From Quercus robur (lineage: Eukaryota > Streptophyta > Magnoliopsida > Fagales > Fagaceae): DNA of 64,000 bases. The notes beneath the pieces are model-generated. The model worked only from the letters and a program-made list of their open reading frames with translations. It had not been told where the DNA came from and ran no database searches. The stretch lies in the NCBI RefSeq assembly GCF_932294415.1, contig NC_065544.1, forward strand, positions 11,693,351 through 11,757,350. Direction: 5' to 3'. Below are positions 11,361 through 23,600 of this stretch, one piece after another. Numbering within the stretch: position 1 is the first letter of the stretch; each line of letters opens with the position of its first letter. The position numbers and the translations under genes were made by a program.

Positions 11361-14300
11361 AACAACTTAGACCTGCTATGTCAAATGTTCAGTCACACAC
11401 AAGCAAACTGTGTAGAGTTGCTCTCAAGCCATTGGAGTTGCACCAAAAGGTAGAAATCAAGGAATTTTATATTACTTCAGTCAAAGGGTTCACAAAATTA
11501 AGTGGGTCTAACAATCAATTAAAACCAAAAAACAAAAAACAAAAAAAACAAAAAAAAAAACAAAATCAAAATTAGAATTAGAATTCTCAAATATATCATA
11601 TAAAAGGTGTTACAATGTAAAATCATATTAAGATCTCATTTACCAAGATAAGAATTTTTTAAAAAGCTTATAAAGCAGAAACCACCTTGTATTTGTGGAA
11701 GCTTTGACAATATGGCTGCCATGGTACTCCACTTATCTGTTACTGTGCACATATATATGCACTGTAGGGCACAATCCACAGCTTCAACCTCATCCTTGAA
11801 AAAAACATTACTCTGGAAGTCTGTCCATCCTTCCTCAACTACCATGTCTCTGCATGCTTCCTCAATTACCATCAAGCATATGTCCAACTTATTCTCCAAT
11901 GCAATTTCCTTCATCCATCTTACCAGAAATGACTCATCATTTTTGGAATCTGCAGAAAGATGGTAATCTGGCACCTGACCTAGAGAAACTGAGGCTTCAT
12001 TCTTAAACCTATTTTGCATGAATGGAATTGCTTTATCACGTAATCGTTTAACCACATTCTCCTCTTTGACACCATTGAGCATCATTCTGAATTTATCATA
12101 GTCAGATAATTGCTCCCACTCAACAAGACTTATACTGATACTCGTGTCACCATCACTGTCGTCAGAATATATAAGATGGTGCAAGTATGAGACATCCTCA
12201 AGGAATTGCTGCAATTCACTGATACCTCTGTGATAAGCAAAGTCAAGCAAGTAGAGGCAATTATCTAGCTGCCCAGTAAAGCTATCAATGTCTCTAGCTC
12301 TATTCTTGTACCATCTTGAAAGTTCGGTAGTTGATGGCCAAACATATCCTTGGCACCGCTTAACCATGGGTTCCGTTCTGATCTGGATACCAATCTCATT
12401 ATTTTGGGGCAATCTGCTTATAAAGCTTACCATCTTCTCACATTCAACCCAATCTTCTTCCCTCACAGCAACATTGGTGGGAGGAGACTTCCCAGGAAGA
12501 AGCTGCCCATACGTTTGTACAGGAAGTGTTTCAGGTATAGCACCTAAAACCTCCATCATGAAAGGAGTCAGAGAAAAAGGATGACGCTTGAATAGGAGGT
12601 TCAAGGCCCCAATTTTGCCACTTCCAGCAAGTGTAACAGCGGCTTCATTAATAGGCATAACACGAAATTCACGGTACTCCTGCACAGAAAACCTGCACAA
12701 CACTATGTCATTAAACTGTGAGTCAGTAGAAACAATCAGAGGAAAGTAATATAAATTGAAGCATTACACAATTTATCAATGATAATCATGCTATGGCACG
12801 CAATTTTTCAGTGAAAAATTACCTGCATTTTACCTTTGTAATGAAAAAAAAAAATTAGTGATATAAAAATTAAAATTCTTCACAATACTCAAATAAAGAA
12901 TAATCTAAACACCAACATGCGTATTGAATATTCTAAATCTGGTGATCAATGTATCTAATAATAAATTTTTTTTTTTTTTAAAAAAAAAAGGTATTCTGAA
13001 GTTTGCATTTATGGGACATAGAGACATTTAAACACTTTGGCAAAAGTCTATAAAAGGTTTTTAAAGAAAAAAAGAATTCCTAAAATGGATAGCAGTAAAT
13101 CTCATTCTTTTTTCTTTTTTTGTATGTAATTGATATGAAAAGCCCATAAAATCAATAATAAATCAGGATTATAAATTCAACCATTCCCTTCCATTTAATA
13201 AGATTTTAAGTACTTAAATAGTCTCTTTTGAATTGTCAAGTTGTAAATATTTATTTACAACGATCTAAGAATAGGTTATTAAATAGTAAGATGTATAAAA
13301 TTTCCTCACTTTTTTTTCGGGGAAGGGGGGCGGGGGCTCTTCCTAGAGGTCACAACAACATTCCTATTTGGAAATAAGACATCTCTTTTAATTGATTTGT
13401 ATTTACAACATTATAACATTGTTGAATGGACCCATTTGAAAACAACAAGATGATGACAAAATTATCAAAGATTGGCATTCCTTGTTCCTATACATTGACA
13501 TATGAATGGTTCCTGGATTTGACCAAGTGATTTTTGAATCCTTCTTCCTTCCTCTATTACCCAAATATTATATCTTATTCATCTTTTCATTTTTAAGATA
13601 AGCTGCATCTTGCTATACTGCTCCAGATTTAGATTTTGCAAAATATTTGCAAGCATGTTAAATTAGTAACAGGAAGGAGGTTAGATAATAAAAATGTTGA
13701 GCAGGAATGCATAAACAAAGAAATTCGTACAATAAATATATCCTTGCAGGAATGCATAAACAAAGAAATTCGTACAATAAATATATCCTTCTCCCATATC
13801 TATGTAATCTAGTTGAACACCTAGAGTTTATATGATAAGAAGTCTTATTCAAATATAGATCCCATAATATATAATGAGAACTTTTTTTTTTAATTCCATA
13901 GTTGGGAGGGGGGAGGATTTGAACCTTAGACATCTCTATTGGAAATACCATGAAATGCCAAATTGAGCTACAAGGCTCTTGGCCCCAAAATATATCATGA
14001 GAACTATTTTAAAAACACCACATCTACATGAAAAAAAATATAGTCCGAACTATGCTATGATAGAGTTGAGAGAAACTTCAATTAAAAAAAAACATTTATG
14101 ACAGACTATAATTGATTAAATAATATCTTCTATTTCTTTCTTAAGAGTATATGGCTTTAAATCCTTCAAAGTTATGTTATTTCAGCAAACAACAACAACT
14201 ATAGATTCTGCAAAAGCATAATACCTGCCCATATTAATCCCTAGATAGGTTTCCAGCCTGTCTCTGAATTGCAGTAATTGAAGTCTAGCCATGCGGAAAT

Positions 14301-17300
14301 CCCAAATCTGGCTACTTTCATGATCTTCTGGTTCCGAAAACCTATATTGGTTAGTTAGGCGCAGCCCGTATGCAAGCAAAGCCTTCACAGCATCTTCTGT
14401 AGGTCCAACTTTATCTAGACATTGAGAAATTACAAAAGCTTGATCCTTAATATTAGACAAAAACTTATTTATGTCATTAATGCCTAGGCTGGAATGCAGC
14501 CACTGCGACTTTAAAACTTCATCTTTATCCATCCCATAACAACCAGCAAAGTCCAAGGCAGCCTCATACTTTTGCTTGCTAATTAAGATATTGTACATTT
14601 CAGGAACAGATCTCTCAGAAAATGATATCAAACTCCATTGCAACCTAGAAATATCAAATTGATTATATCTATCTTCAGTAATCAGCTCCACATGATGCAA
14701 GCCATCTGTTTCCCCAAAATTTGATGCCTTGTATCTGTCTTCAGATGGTGTAGTCTCCAAAAGAAATATGTGTCCTGGAAACTGCTGTACCATTTCTAGA
14801 ACAGGCATGGAATATACAGCATCATCCTGCTGAACTTTTGAACCACTTAGGATATCAAGCATGGTGACAATACCACTCCGTTTTACAAAAGCAATGATAT
14901 GGTCAGACCACCAAGTAAAGTCCACAATATCAGTTATAAAGTCCCCGCCTCCATTTGACAAACTATTGGTCACTTGCAAGTCGTTTATCCCTCTGCAAGC
15001 AAAACTTGAAAGTGAAAAGCATTCTTTATCCAGCTTGAAAATTTGCAAGCATCCTCTAACATCTGATGTAGCAACAAAGTTGACCTGCGGTGAGATTAGC
15101 ACCTTTGGATATGATAGCTGACCCACAGAACCATTTGATTTAGAATACAAGCCCTCAAACTGAGTAGAGAACAGTTGCTCCATATCCAGGAGTTTACTTC
15201 TACGCCAAAGAGAAATATTAGAGGGTCCTGCAAGGAAATTATAAAACCAATTATTAAATACTTAAAGAATAATCTTGTTTGGTAATTTAGTTTTCCATGT
15301 TTCAAGAAAGTGATAAATATTCATAATAGAATCTAAACAACTTTGTACAAGACACAGAAGAGACTCAGACACCGTGACTCCCAAACCAAGAACATTGATC
15401 TTCAGGTTTTTAGATATGGTTCACACACATTAATTGAGGACAAGCAAAAGCATGGACTGTCAAAGCTAGGACAATCTGATAAGTCTGAAATGTTAAAAGG
15501 ATTTATGGCTCATGGTTGCATGTCTGGTATACAAGAAATGATGTTAATTACACGAAGACCTATACACTCACACACATGCGCACAAAATGTTCACCATAGG
15601 AAAATAAAGAAGTAATACAGAAACATACCAAAGTTCCCACCAGAGGTTAGTGAGCCGCTGACAGAACCGCCAACAACAACCAGCAATGAAAGTTCTGGAT
15701 TGTAGTCAAAGCAGAAAACATTGTTAAACTGCTTCGCAGGTGTTAAGCCACTATCTGAGGTGAGAGCAGAGGATATTGAGGCACTTGGCGCCTGACTGAT
15801 CTCAATATGCTGTAAGGAACCATCTGATGTAACAATAATGAAGCTGCACCTGGAAACATTTCCAATAACTTATACAGATGCCAAGTTGTATTAACCTCTG
15901 GAGTGGTCAAAAAATAAAACCAGAACCTCCAGCCATAAACAAGGTTGACAAGAAACTAGTCCTCGTAAAATTCTTTTAAAATTTCATGAGAGGCTGTGGA
16001 CAGAAAAAGAACACTTACAAGAAAGATCTCTGTTTGTCAGAATCATTCTGTGCAATCAGGCCTACTATTGGTACAGAGATTTTCAAATGCTTCCTTGTAA
16101 TTCTTGTTATCTCTTCACCATTCACTTTAATAAAATATAGTGTACCAGTATCATCAGCAACTCCAAGAACATCATGACACTCAGACCAAGTTCCTGTAGT
16201 GAATGTAGCAAGGCTTCCACCTGATACATGGAAGATAGGTTAGTAAAAATCATCACAACAAATGCAATAACATACAAAGCTGACAAAGATGAAGGGTAAT
16301 AGCTTATGGATTTGATAGCACTTACACCAAACCATCAACATCAATCAAATTTTATTTCACAAAATTACTGCAAACTTGAATCCTCATGAGCAACTGCACA
16401 TATGCTTATACTTAACCCCACCCCCCAGCTTTTCTCTTATGTATAGAGATTTTTTCATTATTTGATTATTTGGTTGTTCCATTTCCAATAATGGGTAGAC
16501 TTCTAGAAATAAAGGACTAAGTCATAAGAGTATGCTTCAATGCAAACATTAGGCGGCTACATGGCTAATCCATTAAACTATATATGTACAACATTATATA
16601 TCCTTAGCAGAATATAATGTGTCTGTGTTTTCATCTGTATTTATTATAAAAAATAAAAATAAAAAATCAGAGCTATGTCTCAACAGTCTTGATACAAAAA
16701 ATAATAATAATAAAGGGTTATATGATAAAGTATCAGTGTTACATGTTATTAGGCATTACTAGACATTTTTTGAATACTTCCATATGCTGGCATCAATAGG
16801 AATTAAGCCTATAATATATTTTCGGTTAAGTTAAATTCACATAAGAACAAAGAATATATAAATAATTAGATTATACCATTTTTATATATATGACACCAAA
16901 TGCCAACATTTTCAAGGATTTACCTCTGTAGTCAATTTAAAAAATTGTTGATCTAACCACCAAATTGACACAAATCTCTCCGTTTAGAGCATATAGAAAA
17001 ACATGTAATGTGATAGCTAAAACCAATGATATCAGAAGCATATTTCACTCATCAATGATGTCAACAAATTGAACTTACTAGTAAAAGTTCCACAGGGTTC
17101 CAGGTAGTCATCATCCTTCTGCAGAATTGTTATCTGATTTCCAGAAGCCACAGCCACACGTTCACCTCTTCGAGAGATAAACAAGGATATCATTTTTTTC
17201 AATGTTCTCGGTCGCTTGTATTCACTCCATTTGTCTTTGAGTTGACTCAGACCTTCAAGGCATTAGGCAAAAGAATCATAAAATTTATAAACTGCCAGAT

Positions 17301-18887
17301 ATTTTTTTTGATAAATTAAACGGCCAGATGTTGGCCAATGCACGCACAGTGAAATTCGAAAAACATTTTCCAAACAAAACACGCACACATTGTTGGGTTA
17401 TAAATTTATTATAATTCTTTGACAAGACAAATGCTTCTTCTTGTAAGACACAACTTGTACAATTGACAAGAGCCTTGTAACTCAACTAGCTAAGACATCC
17501 AAGATTCAAGTCCCATATTTCTCATTGTAACTATCAGAAAAACGTCACAACTTGTACTGTAAACTTCACCTTAAAAATGCTACTTTCAATAAACTAGAAT
17601 AACCCACAACATCAAAAGCACGAATGAGACATTTTTTCTATAAAACGTAACAAAACCATAACCATAGAACTTCAATATTTACTCTTACACATGGCAGGTA
17701 TAAACCAAAGAGTGCCAACCAGCAAATGATGGCAGATACCCATCTACATTTATGATCTTATAATTCAATTACAGACATGAACAAACATATCCAATTCGAA
17801 ATGCTAGAAAGAGCACATAAATTTATACCACTAACATTGCTTAATTAGAATCAATATGTTTTCGCTAAATAACTATTCATTATAACCTATTAAGAATACC
17901 CAATATAGCCAATGAGCTCTAGCTCAACTAGAACCTACTCCCCTGCAAGTACTAGGTGGAGTGAGGTTGTGCATTCAAAACTCACCGTGTGTGCAACTTT
18001 CCCTGATCAAAAAGAAAAACAATACCCAATATAAAATAATAATAATAAAAAAACCCATTTTATTTATCATACATATAACTCGTTTGAACTAAACTTACAA
18101 GTAGTTACAACTGTCATATAAAATTCCTAAAGATGAAATTTTGACAAAAGAACATATTCTTCACAGTTCAATTCTCATGTTAATAAACTACCAACAAATA
18201 AATCGAAAATCTTGACCTTCAAGGCATGTATAATAAAAAATGCGCATTACGATAAAATTACAAACAGGGGTGCCCATTTGCATAATTGCATGTGGAAGTT
18301 ATATACTAGAACTTGCCAACCAGCAAATAATGTCAGATACCCATTTGCATTTATCATCTTATTATTCAATTACAAACATGATCAAATACAATTTATTCAT
18401 TAAAAAAAAAAAAAAAAAAAACCCATTTTCACTAAATAGCTATTCATAAAAGTTATAAATAAAAAAATAAAAAATAAAAAGCTATTTTAACCAATCTTTC
18501 AAAAACTGAACAAAGATCAAAATTTGACCAAAGAACGTGTTCTTTCACGGTTTATTTCTCACGTAAATTATTAAATTTGATCTTCAAGGCACGTATAGTA
18601 AACAAAGTGAAAGTGCATTACAATAGAATTACAAAGAGACCCACCTCGTGAAGAAAGCAAGGACAGGAAGCTTCCTCTCTCAGCTTCATTTGCCTGAATT
18701 CAGTGTCAATTTGATGATTTAATTTCAACAAATTTATAAAAAAAATTAAATTAAATTAAATTAAAGGATTAAAATTAGGTTTTTGGAATTGAACCTGTTG
18801 AGGAGGGTAATTGGGAGTGTAGGGTTTAGAAGCGTGATGACGTGTCTCGTATAGCACAGTCTGTGCGTTTCGTTCTTCCATAGCCAT
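4833..18887 (-). CDS. MIP2: MIP2: MAG2-interacting protein 2, plant NBAS/Sec39 homologue
   Basis: Complete gene of 12 exons, 2439 codons plus stop: 18887-18795, 18693-18645, 17252-17079, 16220-16019, 15849-15629, 15227-14225, 12692-11686, 11134-11046, 10566-10207, 9240-8001, 7824-7559, 7448-4833. All junctions are GT-AG and keep frame. The start [20 protein letters not shown] and many blocks such as [14 protein letters not shown] and FLLNLVDAF match plant MIP2 as I know the family (about 2,380 aa in Arabidopsis). Residues 1 to about 450 form the NBAS N-terminal propeller-like region; the helical Sec39-type region follows over the middle exons. A tryptophan-rich acidic patch ([13 protein letters not shown]) begins near residue 2149. 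The protein is a peripheral ER-membrane subunit of the MAG2-MIP1-MIP2-MIP3 (Dsl1/NRZ-like) complex that tethers Golgi-derived COPI vesicles at the ER and is needed for seed storage protein export. No disabling change was seen. A decayed copy of its 5' end lies at 27092-27595. Confidence 0.96.
11318..11360. repeat. (CT)n(CA)n compound microsatellite in MIP2 intron 7
   Basis: A run of CT repeats passes directly into CA repeats inside the intron between exons 7 and 8 of MIP2. Nothing suggests a coding role. Confidence 0.9.
13701..13790. repeat. Exact 2 x 45-bp tandem duplication in MIP2 intron 6
   Basis: The unit beginning GCAGGAATGCATAAACAAAG occurs at 13701-13745 and again at 13746-13790 with no difference seen between copies, so the duplication is recent. 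It lies in the 1.5-kb intron between exons 6 and 7. Confidence 0.95.
13883..13988 (-). mobile_element. tRNA-derived SINE in MIP2 intron 6
   Basis: On the minus strand the element has an A-box-like TAGCTCAATTTGGC and a B box GGTTCAAATCC, and ends in an A tail (poly-T at 13883-13892 on the plus strand). It is flanked by 17-bp direct repeats with one mismatch: 13866-13882 and 13989-14005 (AATATATMATGAGAACT). Target-site duplication, A tail and Pol III boxes together support a SINE. It is not a tRNA gene because no cloverleaf can be drawn. Confidence 0.85.
17690..18640. repeat. Diverged tandem duplication inside MIP2 intron 2
   Basis: Block B (contains GCCAACCAGCAAATGATG) at about 17690-17890 recurs at about 18290-18455, and block C (contains CTTCAAGGCATGTATA) at about 18090-18260 recurs at about 18500-18640. 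The order B-C-B-C shows a tandem duplication of a unit of about 0.35-0.4 kb. The second C copy runs up to exon 2. The first copy carries a SINE that is absent from the second. Confidence 0.85.
17908..18020 (+). mobile_element. tRNA-derived SINE in MIP2 intron 2
   Basis: 113-bp element starting GCCAATGAGCTCTAGCTCAA and ending in an A-rich tail, flanked by perfect 13-bp direct repeats AATACCCAATATA (17895-17907 and 18021-18033). The A box is clear; the B box (GTGCATTCAAAACTC) is degenerate. The matching place in the duplicated intron block near 18455 has no insertion. Confidence 0.88.
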
Positions 18888-18906
18888 AGCTAAAATTCGA
18901 GATCTC

Positions 18907-18915
18907 AAACCCTAA
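18907..18915. promoter_or_regulatory. Telo-box AAACCCTAA in the MIP2 leader
   Basis: AAACCCTAA lies 20 bases upstream of the MIP2 start codon (reads TTAGGGTTT in the direction of transcription). Telo-boxes near the transcription start are common in plant housekeeping genes. The decayed copy at 27092-27595 has lost the perfect motif (CAACCCAAA). Function here is inferred. Confidence 0.5.
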
Positions 18916-19272
18916 AAAAAAACCATTAACGCACTCACATGCATTTCAAAGAATGAGAAGAGTTAGAGGGAGGAGTGAAGGCGAATACGACACCGTTTTT
19001 GGGATCGGAAGGTTTATATGTATTCTAGTACAGGTGAACTTGTCGTACGACACTGTTTGTTTGAAATTCAAAAGTAAGGGAAAAGGAGTTAAAAGACATA
19101 GAAGGCCCAGTCCAATTGTGTATTGTTGGATAAGGCTTTTGAGGTTTCCGAGATAAATGGGTTTCAGCCCAAACCAAATTTAATTCATCTGAATTATTAT
19201 GAAAAAATTTAGAGAAAGAGAAAATTTGTGGAAAAAAAAAAAAGTAGGGAGGGAGAAAGTGAGAGAGCTCAT

Positions 19273-20130
19273 CCTTTGAAGATGTTTCAGATACTGGTTT
19301 TGGTCCTGAAAACCCTATCTATATATAACATGGTGAACATGAAAAAAAAAAAGAAAATTAAATGATTATTAATCAAGAAAAAGTAAAATACAGACCGCAA
19401 AAAAGTTACTAAGGGTAGTTAGTAAAATATGGTACTCATATAATACAGCAAGTATATGGGCGGATATATTTCGGCATCTTTCAAAAAAGTATGTTTCAAA
19501 AATTCTTATATCTATATTTGAGCATTCGAATGTTACGGGTAGTGATTATTACGGAATTTTAACTTTCAAATTGAAATTAACACATTTATCACTTTATCTT
19601 TGGAAATAGAAGGTTAAACGTGAATTATTTTAATTGTTACATACGTACGCGAATTTTACGCATATATGATGCGTTTGAACTAATTAGTCTAAGACAATAA
19701 CATGATAAAAAATTATATTGTACTCACTTGTCTGTAAGTGTGTTAAACTATTAAAATTCATAATTTTCTAACAATTTAAACTTTTAGGATAAAAGGTAGT
19801 TTTTTTTTTTTTTTTTTTTTTTTAGTATTAAGTGTGATAGTGTCAAAATATAAATGATAAAATTTATTATTTCTTATCGGTTTATACTTTTATAATAATT
19901 GGTCATTTATTAAGGATCGTAAAAAAAAATGCCAATTTTCACCAGCTCTTTTATGAACTTGTGACATCTTGTTTGAGGTGAAAATTTGAAGTTGGTTAGC
20001 TGAGCTCTCTCTCTCTTTTCTTTTTTTTCTCCTATTTATTGCCTCAAGTTGTTGGTGTATAATCTTATCTGACCCTGATCTTGATTTCTACTGAGGAAGC
20101 CTCATATATTTCTAGCACTTTAGTTGGGCT
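19273..20130 (-). pseudogene. PCaP1/DREPP pseudogene fragment (exons 4 to 2 remnants)
   Basis: Colinear with the intact gene at 31317-32589. The start of exon 4 is recognisable at 19273-19313 (CTTTGAAGATGTTTCAGATA on the plus strand against CTTTGAAGATGCTTCAGATA in the intact copy). Intron 3 similarity runs through 19314-19931 with about 290 extra bases. Exon 3 (about 19932-19985) has an internal deletion of roughly 50 bases, and the end of exon 2 is at about 20068-20126. Exon 1 and most of exon 4, including the acidic C-terminus and stop, are missing. It cannot encode a protein. It lies between the MIP2 promoter and GPN3. Confidence 0.88.
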
Positions 20131-20580
20131 GCCACAGCCTCAAATTTTTTTTTTTTTTTTTTGGTTAAGAAAAAAAAGGGGTTCATTAGGTTACACTAGG
20201 TCCCAGATAGGGTGTTAGAGTTGGACTTTGTTATAGCCAACTCGTGTGGATGCTTACTAACGGACTCCTGCTAGCAACAGACTCGAATCTAGGTGGATTA
20301 GACAAAACGTCCGAATCTTATCAACGGAGCCAAACCCCGTTGGAATTTTTTTTTATTAGATATAATCTCTTACAAATCCTTAGGTCCCTCCTCTTCAAGA
20401 TTATCAGCCCACTAACCCAGACAGCCCAGCCCAACTTCCCAACCCCAAAAACTTAGTAAGAACAAAAATTAAAAAAATTAAAAACCTATTAGCCTTTAAC
20501 TGAGAGTTTTTTTTTTTTTTTCTTTTTTTTTTTCTTTTTTAAGAATCAACTAAGAGTTAACAAACCAAATTCAGAAGAGA
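20131..20580. other. Region upstream of GPN3
   Basis: Starts where similarity to PCaP1 stops. It contains poly-T tracts (about 20144-20162 and 20509-20540) and an anonymous moderately GC-rich block at about 20190-20340 that may be a repeat (it contains a B-box-like GATTCGAGTC on the minus strand). The GPN3 leader with CCGCCGCCGC follows at about 20580-20683. No TATA box was fixed. Confidence 0.45.
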
Positions 20581-20683
20581 GAGTCAGGAGTTGAGATTGT
20601 GAGAGACCGAGAGAGTGACTCACTCAGCCACGCCGCCGCCGCAGCCAGTCGGCCGGAGTCTACACAAAACACTCGTTTTTATC

Positions 20684-23600
20684 ATGGGGTATGCACAGCT
20701 TGTTATTGGCCCTGCTGGCAGTGGCAAGGTAAATATTTTATTGTCACAGTCTAATCTAAATTCTATTTCTATATATGTTGCTTCTTATTATTTTTAAATA
20801 TGGTTGGACTAACTGACTAACTGTTTACACTTTTATTTATATATACACTCAGTCAACTTATTGTTCTAGTTTGTACCGACATTGTGAAACCATGCAACGG
20901 TCGATACATATTGTGAACTTGGATCCTGCTGCTGAGAATTTCGACTATCCTGTTGCAATGGGTGAGTTAGTTGGGGTTGTTGGTTTTTTTTAAGCTCTAT
21001 CTTGTTAATTAGTTATATATGATTATTTCAGGATAAACTGTTTAGCGCGTAAGTGATTACCCGGTAACTAGTTGTAGCGGGTGGGGTTAGTTACTAGTAA
21101 GAATTTGATTGTAAGTTCTTTTATGTCATTGGATAAATTGTTTAGCCCGTCAGGGGTGAAAAGCTCCTGGATTACCCTGTAACTGGTTCCGGTGGGTGGG
21201 GTCAGTTGCCTGTAAGAGTGTGATTAACAAAGTGAAATTCTCTTACGTCATTTTAAAAAAAAAAAAAAAAAATGTTATATCTTATTTGTTGGATTGGAAA
21301 TGATGGGTTACCAATGAGCTTTAGCTCAATTGACATTTCCTCCTTCCATAATAATTGAATGGAGGTTGAGATCGTAGATTCTAGACCAACTAAGTGTATA
21401 AGTAACTTGCCATTTAAAATTTGGAAATGATGTGTTGTTGGCTTTTTTTCCCCCTCTTGATTGCAGATATAAGGGAACTCATTAACTTGGAAGATGTCAT
21501 GGAGGAACTTGGGTTGGGTCCCAATGGGGGCCTTATGTACTGCATGGAGTATCCTTCATTAAATTTGTACAAATTTTTTCTTCATTTACTTGTGATTATT
21601 GTCTATGTTTAAGTCCATAAGGACCTTGAATGTTTTTACCAGTAAAGCTGTAAGCATGCTTGTGTTGGCTACCTTGAATGATTATCTTGCTGCAAAATGA
21701 ATGGCCTTAATTTCCATATTTAGACACCTCGAAGATAATCTTGATGATTGGTTGACAGAAGAATTGGACAACTATTTGGATGATGACTACTTGGTTTTTG
21801 ACTGCCCAGGTATCCCTACTTGTCTAGTTGTATGCTTGTTTGTGTATTTGTTTATATTTATCATGATTTTGACTTCCCTTTATGGCAAACTACTTGTTAG
21901 TTGTAGTTTGTTTCCATATGTTGACAATTTATGGATGTCTCATGACCATGGAAAATGCATAAACACAAAAGCAGAGAATACCTTAAGATATTTTTCTAGT
22001 TTTAATTTTATTTTTTGTTTTTTATACAGTATTTTATCCTTAATTTGCAGTAGATCATTTATTGCCTAGTAAAAAAAGAAATGTAAGAAGAAAGAGGGCT
22101 AGTGGTCTTTGGATCTAGTGGGATTTCCTCACCCCAGAAATATGGATTGGAGCATAAGGTTATCTGTTCAATTCCATATAGGTGTGTGAATTGTATTAAT
22201 CTATCCAGTAATTTTTTATTTAAAATGAAAAAAATATTTTGGGGTAAGTTCTAGTGTCCCAGGAATCATTCTTGAATATTTTAGGGAGTTGGCAGGATTG
22301 TCCTTGTTCCTTTCATGTTCACTATTGTGCAAATGAGCACCCTGTAGTAATGAATATCTGAGATCCCATACCAATTTTGCCTTAGTAAACATTATGAAAG
22401 GGGAAACTTTGGAGGTACCCATTAACTTGACTAGTAAAATCTCTTGGCCTCACTAAGGGGGGAGAGCTCTCTCTCTATCTCGTAAATTTTGCGTTTACTA
22501 TAAGGGTGACTGGAACTTTTACTTTTAAAAGCTAGAGAAAAGTAGAAAGGGGATTGGAAAAAATGTAAGAAGAAAAAGACAAGCAACATGAACCTTGAAT
22601 GAAACCAACTAAATTGTAATGGAAAAATGTCTCAATGATTTCATTTTATTTTATAAGTAGGAATATTTTATTAAAAATATATATATATTTCATGTGTGAA
22701 GAACATAAAGAAGCCTAAAAAATTACAAAGAATAAGTAATCATTTGCAGAAGTATCGACTCTTCAAAATCAACATTAGAATTGCTATTGGTAAAACCTCA
22801 TTCATGGAAGTTCTAATCAACAATTTTTGCAATTGATTCACTGAACTTAAATCTTCAAAAGCACGGTGATTCCATTCCTTCCGCAAAATCCACATCAAAC
22901 ATAAAGGGACTAAATTCCAAATTGTTAAATGAGTTCATAGAGCATATCCTTCCTATTTCAGCCAGAAGATGTTCCTAGCAGTTCTGCCGATGAAAAATTG
23001 GATTCTGCATTTCCAATGAGCTATAGTTCAGTTGGCACCTCTCCCCCTATGAATTCTAGGTAGGAGGTGTTGTCTTGGGTTGAAGAACCATTGGGCTTAT
23101 CAATCAAATAAAAAAGATTCAGCATTACCACTCATATTTTAGCCCTTTGATGTGATATAGAGTGGATATTTTGAGCTTGTATCTTCAACATGCCTATTTC
23201 ATAACTGCAAAAATATAATTATATATCCTAACCTTAAGATATATATTCAGGCCAGATAGAACTCTTTTCACATGTGCCAGTGCTGCGTAATTTTGTGGAA
23301 CATTTGAGGCGTAAAAATTTCAATGTTTGTGGTGTATACTTGCTTGATTCACAGGTTTGTATGAAATTGGTTTCTTGCTTTGGCTTGTTCTTCTATCATG
23401 AACTGTCTCATAATTAAAACTAATGGTTTCAATATTTTATTATTAGTTCATGACAGATGTGACCAAGTTCATTAGTGGTTGCATGGCATCACTTTCTGCA
23501 ATGATCCAACTTGAATTGCCCCATGTTAATATCCTCTCCAAAATGGACCTTGTGACTAACAAAAGGGATGTTGAAGAGTGAGCTCTTTTACCATTACTAC

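Noticed and set aside
12670-12692. Alternative acceptor for MIP2 exon 7, 11 bases inside the chosen one (TGTGCAG before GAGTAC)
   Set aside because: Its use would break the frame; the upstream acceptor gives [11 protein letters not shown] as expected for the family.
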